Shown: positions 11,013 through 22,087 of the stretch, in pieces
How the letters are laid out: the number at the start of each line of letters is the position of its first letter
Position numbering within the stretch: the first letter of the stretch is position 1
Source of the DNA: Muscardinus avellanarius
Lineage: Eukaryota > Chordata > Mammalia > Rodentia > Gliridae
Length of the DNA stretch: 64,000 bases
Assembly: GCA_963383645.1 (NCBI GenBank)
Contig: OY726565.1
Location: forward strand, 25,046,466-25,110,465
Direction of reading: 5' to 3'
Translations under genes and position numbers: made by a program
The notes under the pieces: generated by a model
The model's input: only the letters and a program-made list of their open reading frames with translations
The model's database searches: none
What the model was told of the DNA's origin: nothing

Positions 11013-11205
11013 GGCCGGGCATGGTGGCGCACGCTTGTAATCCTCGCTCTTGGGAGGCAGAGACAGGAGGATCGCGCAGGTTCGAAGTCAGCCGTGCTGG
11101 CTTAAGAGACCCTGTTTCCAAAAATAAAAAATAGGTCTGGGAGTGTAGCCCGGAGGTAGAAGGGCTTCCAGGAACCCCAGTACCACCAAAAAGAAAAAAA
11201 AAAAA
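11013..11205 (+). mobile_element. B1-dID SINE (type C), well preserved
   Basis: Starts GGCCGGGCATGGTGGCGC and ends GAACCCCAGTACCACC plus an A-rich tail. Identical 14-bp duplications AGAAGTTACTCATA lie at 10999-11012 and 11206-11219. The B1 B-box-like GGTTCGAAGTC is present. Confidence 0.97.
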
Positions 11206-11844
11206 AGAAGTTACTCATAAATCATGCAGATGCTCTCGCATATTCCTCTCAACCCTACTTTAAAGATTTTCTTCTTGTTTTTCACTATTTTAACAGTGAT
11301 GAGACTAGGTGTGGATCTCTATTTTTACTACCTGAACTGTACTGAGCTTCTTAGATGTGTGGACTGAGGTTTGACAATATGTTTTTCAATTTTTTTTTCC
11401 TGCTACTTTCTCCTTTCATTCTGAATGTCTATTCATACATTATAGGTAAGGCTGATGCTGACACACAGGTTTCTGAGGTTCTGTTGCTTTTTCTTCGATA
11501 TCTTTTCCTTCAAGATAAGATCTTGGTCTTAATCTTCAAGATTAGATCATTCATCTTTGAGTTTTTTCCATCTTCTTCTTTCTTTAGTCATTTATAATTT
11601 TCATTATAGAGATCTTTCATCTCCTTGTTACATTTGTTAAGTATTTTATCTCTTTTGAGGTTATTGTGAATGGAATTGTTTTCTGTATCTCTTTTTCAGT
11701 GGATTCATAATTAGTTTAAGGGAATGTAATTATTTTCATAGGTTAATTTTTTTATCTGCTCCTTTGCTAAAACTATCACCTCAAGAAGTCTTCTTGATTA
11801 GCTTATTGGATCTTCTAAGTAAAAATACCCTCATTATTCTTCAC

Positions 11845-13135
11845 AGGTCTAAAGAAATCAATTATAAAATTCATATGGAAAAACAAAACACCCAGGATAG
11901 CCAAAGCCATTCTCAGCAATAAGAACCATGCTAGAAGCATCACAATACCTGATTTCAAACTGTACTATAAAGTGACAGTAATAAAAAAAAAAAAAACCAG
12001 CATGCTATTGGTGGAAAAAATAGACATATAGACCAATGGAACAGAATAGAAGATTCAGAAACAAAGATTCATATCTATCATCAGTTGATCTTTGATAAAG
12101 GTGCCAAAAACATATACTGAAGAAAGGACAACCTCTTCAACAAATGCTGCTGGGAGAAGTGGCTATCCAAATGAAACTAAACCCTAACCTCTTACCCTGC
12201 ACATAAGTCAACTCTAGATGATTCAAAGACCTACAAATTTTACAAAAAACTTGAAAACTGCTAGAAGAGGGTACAGGCCCAAAACTCCAACATACACATA
12301 CAGGTAGAAACTTCTTCATTAAGACTCCAAAAGATCAGAAAATTAAAACAAGAATAAATGAATAGGTTAGCATTAAATTTAAAAGCTTGTATGCAGCAAA
12401 ATAAACCATCAAGATTCTACAGAGAGCCTACAGAATGGGAGATCTTCACCACCTACCCAGTGGACAAGGTCTAATATCTAGATTATACAAAGAGTTTAAA
12501 AAGCTTAACACTAGGGGAAAAAAAGTCAGCCAAACTGAATAGACACTTTTCAAAAGAAATGCAAGGGGCCAACAAGTATATGAAAAAATGTTGATTTTTT
12601 TTGCAATCAGGGAAATGCAAATCAAAACTATACTGAGATTCCATCTCATTCTAGTTAGGATGGCAACCATCAAGAACACAATAAATTCTGGCCAGGGTGT
12701 GGGAAAATAAGAATTCTATTACACTGTTAGTGGGAATGCAAACTAGTACAACTGCTTTGGAAATCAGTGTGGAGGTTTCTCAGAAGATTGGAAACTGAAC
12801 CAACATATGATCCAGCAACAGAACTCGGGCATTTTTCCAAGGGAAATGAAATCAGAATATTATAATCATGCATGAGTATCTATGTTCAGAGCAGCACAAT
12901 TTACAATAGCCAAATTATAGAATCAGCCTAGAAGTCTATCAACAGATGAATGGGTCACAAAACTTTGGTATATACACAAAATGGAATTTTACTCAGCCAT
13001 AAAGAAGAACAGAATTACACCATTTGCAGGAAAATGGATGGAACTCAAGAATATACTAAGTGAGTACACTCAGTCCCAAAGAACAAGTAGATGTATGTTT
13101 TCTCTTATATATGAAAGCTAGAGAGATTATTTGGC
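11845..13135 (+). mobile_element. L1 fragment (ORF2 3' half and beginning of 3' UTR)
   Basis: It carries typical ORF2 C-terminal DNA in order: ATGGAAAAACAAAACACCCA near 11874, GACCAATGGAACAG near 12030, CAACAAATGCTGCTGGGAG near 12138, GGAATTTTACTCAGCC near 12982 and GAAAATGGATGGAACTC near 13030. Many stops; no reverse transcriptase core is present. Confidence 0.85.
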
Positions 13136-13436
13136 AATAAAGGCAACATCATATAGATGAGCATATTAGAGAAAACGTATGACTTTTTCCCTATAAAAGT
13201 CTCCCTTGGAAGTAATAAATGTCTAATAAATGTCAACCTTTGAGTATATATCTTCTTAAATATTCGGTGGAAATCAAAGTATACATAAAGAATATTTACT
13301 TTGTGTCTCAGTAGCATGTGTGTTTGTACTCTTGTAGGTAGGAGCCTCAATGCCCACATTTTTAAAAATCCCTATTTTTAGATCCCAACTTTCAAGATGA
13401 GCAATGATGAAAGAATTTGTTAAAAATGAAGAGTAA

Positions 13437-13575
13437 GCCCTGGTATGGTGGTATGCACTGGCAGTTCCCACTACTCAGGAGGCTACAAATGCAGGATCAC
13501 TTGAGTGCAGGAGTTCAAGACTAGCCTGGAAAGCATAGTGAGATGTCATCTCAGAAACAAAACAAACCACCACCA
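13437..13575 (+). mobile_element. 7SL-derived monomer (B1/proto-B1-like)
   Basis: Starts CCCTGGTATGGTGGTATGC, has GGAGTTCAAGACTAGCCTGG, and ends in an A/CAA-rich tail. It has no ID half, so it is older or separate from the dimer family. Confidence 0.75.
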
Positions 13576-13739
13576 ACAACAACAAAACAACTGACAGAAA
13601 CCTGTGAGAATTCAAAGAAAGTAAATAAGTGGCAGTATTTGTCACCATTGATAAAAAAAAAATCTTTCAAGAGAAAATCAGAATTTAAGAAAATCTGAAT
13701 CTACTACATTGAGGATTTGAGTTTTAAAGACCATTCTAA

Positions 13740-14105
13740 TAAAAATAGTGGTGATAATGAACCTCAGTCTCCTTCCTCCCCTACCCTTCCTCCCTATCTT
13801 CACTGAGGATCTCCTCCTTTACCTGGACTACTTCTGGTATCCCATATACTCCCTAGCTCAGGCATATTAGAGAAAACATATGTCCCTTTTCTTTCTGTGT
13901 CTGGCTAAACTCACTTAACATAATGTTCTCCAGGTCTTTCTATCTTCTTACAAATGACATAATTTTGTTCTTCATTGCTAAGTAGAATTCCATTGTATGT
14001 TATTTCCCATAATTTTGTAACCCATTCATCTGTTGATAAACACCCAGGCTGGCTCAAAATTTTGGCTATAGTCCCAGAGTTGTTGGATGTTTAAGTTCTG
14101 TTGTT
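13740..14105 (-). mobile_element. L1 3' fragment, antisense
   Basis: Reversed L1 3' sequence: TTCTTCATTGCTAAGTAG and CATTCATCTGTTGATAAAC correspond to the ends of ORF2 seen at 12960-13010 on the other strand. Confidence 0.75.
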
Positions 14106-14159
14106 GTAATCTCTTTTGTAAATGGTTAACTCTGCTTTCAGTTTTGAATAAACAAAACT

Positions 14160-16160
14160 GTCTTCTAACAGTGATATTCTGTTTTTATTTCACCTAATCT
14201 TCCAGAATTTCTTTCTACTGCTATCTTCATTTCATTTATTATTACATTTCATTCCAGGCCACTTTCTGATTCTTAACGTCTCAATTTCTTCTTTCATTTT
14301 CTGTACACTTACTCTGAGGCCTTTCATCATATTGAAAATCAGAATTCGGAATTCTCCTTGCATTTCTTATAGGTCAGTATTCTTGATTTCCCTTATTTCC
14401 TCACTGTTCCTCATTCTTATATTTTCATAATTCTTGGGTTTGTGCTTCTGTTGTCTTGGCATGTTCTTTCTCTTTGTGAGTCATTGTTGATAGGTACTGT
14501 TCCATGTGCTATTGGAAAAGATGGTTCCAGCTGTCACTCACACTTTGATATTAATTCTGAAAACTGTGTCTACTATTACCCAGCTATCAGGATCTCTTCT
14601 GCCTATTTGCTATGGTGGCGTTGATGGGTTTTAGGTGCTAAGGTAAGGTATTCTGTCAAAGAGTCAGTTCAGCAGTTATGTGCAGTCTGTTGAGTGTTTC
14701 CTTCTCTCAGCTGTGGTTAATTTATATTTAGGATCTGGTTGTCCTTTCCTGTGGAGCACCTTAGTGGTAGGGATTTTGAGGTGACAGAAGGTTTTTAATG
14801 GTGAGGGGTAGGGATCTGTGGTAATGGGTATAGGAATAGGGTAAAATAGAGGATATGATCAAGTTGAATGAGAGTTTAATAATAATAAGGTAGTATCTGG
14901 TTGAGAAGAGAGATAGTAAATATATAGTAGGATTCTTATGGTCAGTGTAGAGTATTTAGATATATAAATATAAAACAGCTTGAATATAAACCAAGGAGAT
15001 ACAGAAAGAGAAAAAACAGTTTTGAAAGAAGAGAGCAGATGTGATAGAGGGAGGAAGCTTGTAAAGGGAATGGGGAAGGGAACAAACAAACATGCAGAAA
15101 ATAACAAAACAACCAAACAACTAATAATAACAACAGTAGCAAATAAAAAACAAACCAAGCAAAAAAATTTAAAAATTTAAAAACTAACAACAATGAAAAA
15201 AATTACTGCAAATATACACATAAAGGGTTGACTTGACCTCTGTAGTCCTCCTGGGTATGCATGAATACCTTCAGCCATTTAATGTCTGTTCACTTTAGTA
15301 GGTTCTGGAACATATTACAATATCTCTCATTTTCTCAGTCAGATTTTGGATCCACATTTTGAGTACCCACGCCCCTCTCTCGCCTCTCACAGCTGTGCAC
15401 TCAGGTCTCAGGGCAGTGTGAGTCCCTGTAAATGGGTTCTGAGTAAGCGCAGGGTTCTGCTCTTTCCAGCCCTGGGCCTGAGCCTCTCTATCCACAATGG
15501 CAGAGGGTGTCCAGTGTAATGTTGGAATGATTACCTGTAACCCTGTGCGGGTACTGTGCCCCAGGCACTATAGGCCTCTCTTGTGTCTCTGTAGGTAATA
15601 ACCTGGCCACATAAGGGGTGGGCTGCCAAATCTTAGACCACCGAGGTCCCTGCAGCTTCTCTGGGTGGTCATCTGCTGAGAAACGCAGTTACGTTACAGT
15701 CCTGTGGACCCGGGCCTCTAGAGGGCACAGTGCACTGCTGCAGGTGCGGGATTCTGGTAAACACATGGGCTGTTCAATCTTTTATTTTCTGCCCCTGAAG
15801 AGCAAGTGGCTTAAAATGTTGGAGTTCTACCACTGCTTACTTCACCTCAAGTCCTTCGCATCCTTGCCAGGGATTTCTTGGGGCCAAGGAGCAGCAGACA
15901 CAGCTCAGGCAGGCAGTCCAAGATGGCATGGGCTTCCACAGCAGTGGTGTTCACCAGGTCAGATGTGTACTCTGGGCTCTTTGCTATCATGTGTTCTGAC
16001 TACTGGATTTTATTCTGCTGTGGTTCCTTTTTTGTGTTTTTATTCATATGTATCTTCGCTGCTCTGTTTTTCTTGTCAAGGAGATGCCTTCTTGGTAGTT
16101 GATTTTCGTTTGGTAAAGCTACTGAGATGTGCTGCGTACCACAGTCACCATTTTCTTCCT
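14160..16160 (-). mobile_element. probable old L1 5' region, antisense
   Basis: Long GC-richer stretches (15300-15780), a T-rich ORF1-like part on the left, and a right edge whose minus strand begins GGAGGAAGAAAATGGTGACT suggest a 5' UTR of an old L1. There is no intact frame. The family was not determined, so other origins remain possible. It contains one copy of the 121-bp duplication. Confidence 0.4.
15787..15907 (+). repeat. 121-bp duplicated segment, copy 1
   Basis: Runs from TTCTGCCCCTGAAGAGCAAG to GCAGACACAGCTCA. It recurs at 16931-17051 with the same length and a single visible difference (GTGG versus GTCG). Confidence 0.95.
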
Positions 16161-16174
16161 CCTCTTGAATATGT

Positions 16175-16368
16175 GTTTTTTTTTTTTTTTTTTTTTTGTG
16201 GTACTGGGGTTCCTGGAAGCCCTCCTTCCTCCGGGCTACACTCCCAGACCTATTTTATATTTTTGAAACAGGGTCTCTTACGCCAGCACGGCTGGCTTCG
16301 AACCTGCGCCATCCTCCTGTCTCCGCCTCCCAAGCGCGGGGATTACAAGCGTGCGCCACCACGCCCGG
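16175..16368 (-). mobile_element. B1-dID SINE (type C), well preserved
   Basis: A CpG-rich body with GGGGTTCCTGGAAGCCC. Perfect 11-bp duplication CTTGAATATGT at 16164-16174 and 16369-16379. Confidence 0.97.
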
Positions 16369-16379
16369 CTTGAATATGT

Positions 16380-16930
16380 TTTTAATATAATTTTATGCAT
16401 CAAATTTGAAAGACCTGTATTATTTAGTGGACCAATACTTTCCAAATGAATAAGGTGATGAAATGTCAAAATTCAAGCTTGGATAAAAGACTCATTCAAA
16501 GTACAAATAGACCAATGAATTTCAATGTAATGGAGGATGAAAACGCAGTGAAGGTATAAATTCCCATCAGTTATTTGAAAGTAGATAAAACTAACAAACC
16601 TTTTTTATTGAGGAAGACAACTAAAACTACTTTATAAAAATTTAAAAGTTTAAATCTTTTTGACTGATTATCTTCATAGATAACCAGCATTTAGACCACC
16701 ACCTAAATTGGCCCCTAAAAATTCTGATAAGTACAGAAAAAAAAACCTATAGCAGCATCTCGTTGAAAGAAAATCTACTCTAAATTATCATGATTTAAGC
16801 ATCTGAACATTAACTCCAAAATTCTAGAAAAGTGACTGCTAAATGATTTGTTTACAGAATTTCTTTTAAAACCACAGATAAAAACTTTACCATAGAAGAT
16901 AAAGCATAGTAGTCTCATTAATCCAAAACC
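16380..16930. other. AT-rich intronic DNA, nothing recognised
   Basis: No gene, exon or clear repeat is seen between the SINE and the second copy of the duplicated segment. Confidence 0.45.
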
Positions 16931-17051
16931 TTCTGCCCCTGAAGAGCAAGTCGCTTAAAATGTTGGAGTTCTACCACTGCTTACTTCACCTCAAGTCCTT
17001 CGCATCCTTGCCAGGGATTTCTTGGGGCCAAGGAGCAGCAGACACAGCTCA
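16931..17051 (+). repeat. 121-bp duplicated segment, copy 2
   Basis: It is nearly identical to 15787-15907. Right after it, short phrases GCAGACACA, ATGAGATAC and CTCATGA repeat several times (17036-17095), a patchwork typical of template switching during repair. Confidence 0.93.
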
Positions 17052-17095
17052 TGAGATACAGCAGACACATGAGATACCTCATGAAAGACCTAACC

Positions 17096-18085
17096 AAGGC
17101 CACCACCACTGTTTCATAAACCTGCCTATCATAAAATTAGAATTAGTTCCTTTAACTTTTTACTAACAGATTACCAAGGTACCTATCAAATCAAGTAAAT
17201 CAGAATCTCTCTGTATATAATCTAGCATCTTGTATTATTTAAAAGGTTCCCAGATGACTTCTGAAACTGCCCTGGAGATTTAATGCTGCCAACCACTCAT
17301 CTGGCTAACATCCCCAGAGTCATTTACTAAAAGACAGCTCACTTAATGGCAAAATAGCTCCAGCTTAGAAAATAAGATCTACTTTGGGCTCTGCCACTCA
17401 ATAGCTAAGTGATCTTTAACATCAATTTTTTTCATCTGCAAAAAAACAGAAAAATTCAAAGGAAAAACAGGATGGGGTGAGGCAATCATAAAAATTAAAC
17501 AGGATCCTAAATAGGAAAGTCTTTCACAGTGCCTGGCAATGAGAATGGATTGATATGATTGTATTGTGTTCACATTGCCATAGAAAATGAGAATGTTTTG
17601 ATGAGAGATTAGATGAATGTAGAATCTGAAAGAGCAATAGAAAAAAACAATGTTTAGGGATTTTTTAGTTCTCAGGATCCAGGAGAATAGATGATTAACT
17701 CATCTCTTATGCATTTAAAATGATACTAAGACACATTATCCATGAGAGGACAGAGGACATACTATCCGTGGGAGGATGGAGAAAAATATTCACTAACATC
17801 CTTTTCTTTAGTTTTAATTCTCCCCATGTAAGCAACTGAAAAAGGCTATATGATGTAATAGTCTGGTTTTCAAGTCTTTTGTGACCTTGATTACAACAGA
17901 CTAGTCAGTGGCCTTTAGGTTCAGTGATAAGGTATGACTGATGGACTCAACCTCACTAATATGTAAACATGCTCATCTTGTCACATGCTCTACAGGATAA
18001 TAATTTAGTGTTATAAAAGTGACAGACTCCTCCCCCAAAACTATTTTGGAAGACATAATTTATATCCTTCCAACAAATTTGTACT
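17096..18085. other. unique intronic DNA, nothing recognised
   Basis: AT-rich sequence with stops in all frames. No repeat family or exon is recognised. Confidence 0.45.
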
Positions 18086-18099
18086 AAAAAGGCAATATA

Positions 18100-18306
18100 A
18101 GCCGGGCATGGTGGCGCAAGCTTCTAATCCCAGCATTTGGGAGGCTGAGAACAGAGGATCGCGGTTCGCGGACAGCTTCAGGTAATTGGTGAGGCCTCTG
18201 CAACTCAGTGAGACCTGGTTTCAAAGTAAAGAATAAAACTAGGGCAGAGGGTGTAGCTCGGAGGTCGAATGCCCCTGGGTTCTATCCCAAACCCACAAAG
18301 AAAAAA
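18100..18306 (+). mobile_element. B1-dID SINE (type A)
   Basis: Starts AGCCGGGCATGGTGGCGC and contains the type A GGATCGCGGTTCGCGGAC. Perfect 14-bp duplication AAAAAGGCAATATA at 18086-18099 and 18307-18320. Confidence 0.97.
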
Positions 18307-18899
18307 AAAAAGGCAATATACTTTTTAACATAGAACCATTTCAACAGTTTCAAAATTAATTTATTTAATAATAACTATTTTATAATATTAGCTTCTACAC
18401 TAAAATACTACAGAAATCTTCCTAAAACTTGTACTAAAGTGATAGGATTTCATGGGGGCAAGGAATTTTTAGAGCAGGAGAAAAAGTAAAATTAGAACCA
18501 GAACAGCTAAATTAAAATCTATTGATATACTTGAAAAAAGTATTCTATCAAAAGAAACTTGAGTGTTTTATCTAAATATTATCATTTCCAATTTAATGGT
18601 CTACTAAAATATTATATAATATCTTGATTTACTGATGTAAAAAATGGCATGCCTTTCCAAAATCAGAAATTACATATTTTTATAAAAGCACAATTCTCAT
18701 GATTATTCAAAGAGAAAGAAACATGGTTATTATAAGGCAATTATAATCTAATATGGAGAAAAAGGGACAAGGTTCAGTACCAATTCACCATAATCCCTGG
18801 GTTAATATGTCTCTGAAGAATGTAATAAAGTTAATGATAACTTTCCATGATGAATATTCTACTATTTATCAACCTAGAAACTCTATAAAACAGATTTTT

Positions 18900-19097
18900 T
18901 TTTTTTTTTTTTTTTTGGTGGTACTGGTGTTTCTGGAAACCCTTCTACCTCTGGGCTATACTCCCAAACCTATTTTTATACTTTTTATTTGGTAACAGGG
19001 TCTCTTAAGCCAGCATGGCTGGCTTCAAACCTGCACGGTGCTCCTGTCTCCACCTCCCAAGTGCGAGGATTACAAGCGTGTGCCAGCACGCCTGGCT
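18900..19097 (-). mobile_element. B1-dID SINE (type C)
   Basis: T-tract, type C ID end (GTGTTTCTGGAAACCC) and short linker. Perfect 13-bp duplication AAAACAGATTTTT at 18887-18899 and 19098-19110. Confidence 0.96.
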
Positions 19098-19110
19098 AAA
19101 ACAGATTTTT

Positions 19111-19393
19111 AAGTCAGAAGCATAAGTGTAAGAAATTGGCTATGCTGACAAAACAAGAGATGTGAAATTTAAAATGGCTTGATTGAACTATCACAAAGAA
19201 TTGTTTTAAGTGAACCTAAATGTAGCAAAGGAGGTTTAAAAAACTTTAGGATCTTGAGAATGAGCACAGATTATATATTTTTGGTATAAAAAACAGTAAT
19301 CTCATGTGATATTAAAGTTAAAAGTTTATATGTAGCCTTATTCTACATTTTGATTAGCAGCCCAAATAGAAAATAAAACTGAAAAATACTTAC
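19111..19393. other. intronic flank of exon 3, nothing recognised
   Basis: Unique AT-rich DNA downstream of the exon 3 donor in gene orientation. Confidence 0.5.
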
Positions 19394-19454
19394 TATAATA
19401 GCCATATAACACCGTGTCCTCAATCTGTCTGCTGACATTAGCATTAGCCCAGTC
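19394..19454 (-). CDS. LMBRD1: LMBRD1 exon 3
   Basis: This 61-bp exon encodes DWANANVSRQIEDTVLYGYY plus the first base of the next codon. On the minus strand it is bounded by an acceptor (TTATCTTAG before GACTGG) and a donor (ATA followed by GTAAGT). It begins in phase 0, directly continuing exon 2 (residues 85-104 of the protein), and ends in phase 1. The peptide matches the first lumenal loop of LMBD1, between transmembrane segments 2 and 3, including an N-linked glycosylation sequon (NVS). It is far too short to be seen as a long open frame; recognition rests on the protein match and the splice sites. Confidence 0.96.
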
Positions 19455-19455
19455 C

Positions 19456-20288
19456 TAAGATAAAAAAGTAATAGTAGAAATATTAATTTTAACATCTATT
19501 TCCCTAACAATTATAGTTAATATTTAATGACTGAATATCACTTCTAGAATCAATCGTTAATTCAAATAAAGTAAGATATATATCTTTGAGAAATGAGAAA
19601 CAGACAAGTAAACAGGCAACTTTCCCTATACTAAAGCTTACATAGCAACATAGTTCTGGGAGAACACAAAAGCCCCTCAGACTGAAGAGAATGGATGGTT
19701 TTCTAAAATTTATCTAATGTGAGACCAGAAGGAAGAGAATATATTCTCAGAGAAAAGGAGAGAAGACAGTATAAGAGAGGGAAGAGAAGAAGGAATATAC
19801 ATAATGGTATAAAATATTACAAGCTAAATAAAGGTTCACTGGAGGTGAGAGGAGGCAGGTAAAAGCGGAGAAGAGGAAGGGTGTGTTGGAGGGATTTATG
19901 AGTTGTGGAAAATATTTCAGACTTTGCCCTGAGTGCAATGTAAATAAAATATTATGAGTTTTAGGCAGAAATCGGCAAGTCTGATTTGTATTTTAGAATT
20001 ATATATTTGAGCAGACTACACACTTAAAAAAATAAACCCTAAAAGGCAACCTAAACTCCTTGGCATCATGCCACATATGTTCTTTAAATTATTAAATGTA
20101 GAAGACATAATTCAAATAAATTTTTAATAGAAAAAATCTATATACTGAATAAAGTTATATAGTCTGAATAAAGTTATAATGGCAGGTCTTTTTGCCTCAC
20201 ACTTTAAATTTTGTGCATGTGAAAAAATAAACCTGGAGAGTCTATAGGACTGATCATTGCTTTAAGTAGTGAGGTTCAAATAAGAATC
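19456..20288. other. intronic DNA, nothing recognised
   Basis: AT-rich, with a purine-rich patch at 19690-19880. No repeat or exon is recognised. Confidence 0.45.
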
Positions 20289-20299
20289 CAGGTCAACTT

Positions 20300-20515
20300 T
20301 TTGGGGGGTTTTTTTTTGGTACTAGGGGTGGAACCCAGGGGCTTTTTCACCTCTAGGCTATACTCCCAGACCTAATTTATACTTTATTTGAAAACAGGTC
20401 TCACTAAGTTGCTGAGAGCCTTACTAAGTAGCTGAGGCTGGCTTCGAACCTGTGCGATTCTTCTGTCTCAACCTCCCAAGTGCTGAGATTACAAGTATGC
20501 GCCACCACGCCTGGC
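20300..20515 (-). mobile_element. B1-dID SINE (type B)
   Basis: Complete reversed dimer ending CCACCACGCCTGGC. The 8-bp duplication CAGGTCAA lies at 20289-20296 and 20518-20525. Confidence 0.93.
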
Positions 20516-20831
20516 TTCAGGTCAAGCTTTTAATATACATTTTAAGAGCTCATGTCAATGTCAGCATACCATACAAATGCTCTTAGGGAAGAGCACCAAC
20601 TCTTAATTTTCTAAAAATATCTCAGAAATTTTTTCATTTTTTTCTCCTAACACCTCTAAAAATGAGCATTTATTAATTTCTTGCTGATAAATAGATAAAA
20701 GAACAAAAATGTGGAAAATGCAAACTTCTACAAATGTCAACCCAGATACACAATGTATAATAAAAACAGTATTTTCCTGATACCTACAAAGAATAGAGCT
20801 TAAGAAGCCAAATTTTAAAAATTGTTAACTA

Positions 20832-21028
20832 AGCCGGGCGTGGTGGCGCACAGTTGTAATCCCCACGCTTGGGAGGCAGAGACAGGAGGATCGCACAGGT
20901 TCGAAGCCAGCCTCTCTGGCTTAAGAGACCCTGTTTCCAAATAAAAAAATATAAAATAGGTCTGGGAGTGTAGCCGGGAGGTAGAAGGGTTTTCAGGAAC
21001 CTCAGAACCACACACACCAAAAAAAAAA
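20832..21028 (+). mobile_element. B1-dID SINE (type C)
   Basis: Starts AGCCGGGCGTGGTGGCGC with a short linker. Duplication GTTAACTA at 20824-20831 and 21029-21036. Confidence 0.95.
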
Positions 21029-21176
21029 GTTAACTATATAAAGAAACTAATTAAATATAGACTATAAAAGATCTAAATAAATGGTATGTTACAAATTCCC
21101 ATATGAAAAGATTGCAATTCCCTCCAAGTTAATCTATAAAAACAATATATACTGCCAATCAGAATCCCAATGTACT

Positions 21177-21345
21177 AAGCCAAGCATGATGGTACATTTC
21201 TATAGTCCCAACTAGTCAGGAGGCTAAGGCAGGAAGATTTCTTGACTCTACATATAGGGCCAGCCTGAGTAACAAAACAAGACAGAGAGAGAGAGAGAGA
21301 GGGGGGGGGGAGAAGAGGGAGAGAAAGTGAGAGAGAGAGAGAGAA
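21177..21345 (+). mobile_element. 7SL-derived monomer with (GA)n tail
   Basis: AGCCAAGCATGATGGTAC is followed by a decayed B1-like monomer. It ends in GAGA and G-rich simple sequence (21282-21345). There is no ID half. Confidence 0.7.
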
Positions 21346-21582
21346 AAGGACCTCAATATATGAAGGACAGAGTAGAAATTAAATACGTATACACCAGGAA
21401 ATAATTTGAAAATGAACAAGTAAGGAATTTCACAAGCACTATATTTTACTGATAAAATCTACTATCATAGCAACCTTTCACTTACTAATTGGCATAATAA
21501 ACAGTGATATGCAGTAGTTAGTGGCAAAACATGAAAGAAATGCCATTTTCTACCCAGAAATAGGAAGGAAGACAGATTAGTA

Positions 21583-21785
21583 AGGCAGGCATGGTGCGCA
21601 CGCTTGTTATCCTAGTACTTAGGAGGATCGAGGTTGGCAGCCACCCTCAGCTACTTAGTGAGGCCCTCCACAACTTAGTGAGACCCTGTTTATTTTTAAA
21701 ATAAAGAATACAAAATAGGATTGGGAGTTATAGCTTGGAGGTAGAATGCCCTAGGTTCCATCTTCAGTACCGGGGGGTGGTGGGG
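21583..21785 (+). mobile_element. B1-dID SINE (type A), with a 5' deletion
   Basis: GGCAGGCATGGTGCGCACG is followed by a B1 half lacking part of its middle. An ID half and a G-rich tail end it. AGATTAG occurs on both sides. Confidence 0.85.
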
Positions 21786-21869
21786 ATAGATTAGGTCATA
21801 GGTTCCCAAGCTTAGGGAGAAAAAATAACCCAGCATCATCTTGGACACTTCTATCGCTTTCTAATTTTT

Positions 21870-22073
21870 TAAATTTAATTTTATTATTTTGGTGGTGGTA
21901 CTGGGGTTCCTGGAAACCCTTCCTACAGGCTACACTCCCAGACCTATTTTTATATTTTTTATTTGGAAACAGGGTCTCTTAAGCCAGCAAGGCTGGCTTC
22001 GAACCTGTGAGATCCTCCTGTCTCCGCCTCCCAAGCATGGGGATTACAAGCGTGCGCCACCATGCCCGGCATT
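21870..22073 (-). mobile_element. B1-dID SINE (type C)
   Basis: GGGGTTCCTGGAAACCC, short linker, and the end GCCACCATGCCCGGC. Perfect 14-bp duplication GCTTTCTAATTTTT at 21856-21869 and 22074-22087. Confidence 0.97.
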
Positions 22074-22087
22074 GCTTTCTAATTTTT

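Larger units (their letters stand above)
7870..11840 (-). mobile_element. ancient L1, antisense, fragmented
   Basis: The region reads as reversed old L1 ORF2/ORF1 DNA. Examples are the T-rich CTTCCAATCCTTTAACAGGG near 8291, CTTTCCTGTCAATCTTGC near 8457, and the 8786-9020 block. It is AT-rich with many stops in all frames and contains three later SINEs. Boundaries are approximate and parts may be other AT-rich sequence. Confidence 0.55.
1..19393 (-). other. LMBRD1: LMBRD1 intron 3 (partial, runs off left edge)
   Basis: This is everything left of the exon 3 splice donor. I looked on the minus strand for exon 4, whose known product continues after the YGYYT residues at the exon 3/4 junction, and found no match. 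Intron 3 therefore appears to exceed 19 kb here. It is filled with L1, LTR and SINE copies. Confidence 0.75.

Noticed and set aside
15618..16373. 251-codon open frame on the plus strand
   Set aside because: It runs from L1-like DNA through a poly-T tract into a reversed type C SINE. The C-terminal part is translated SINE.
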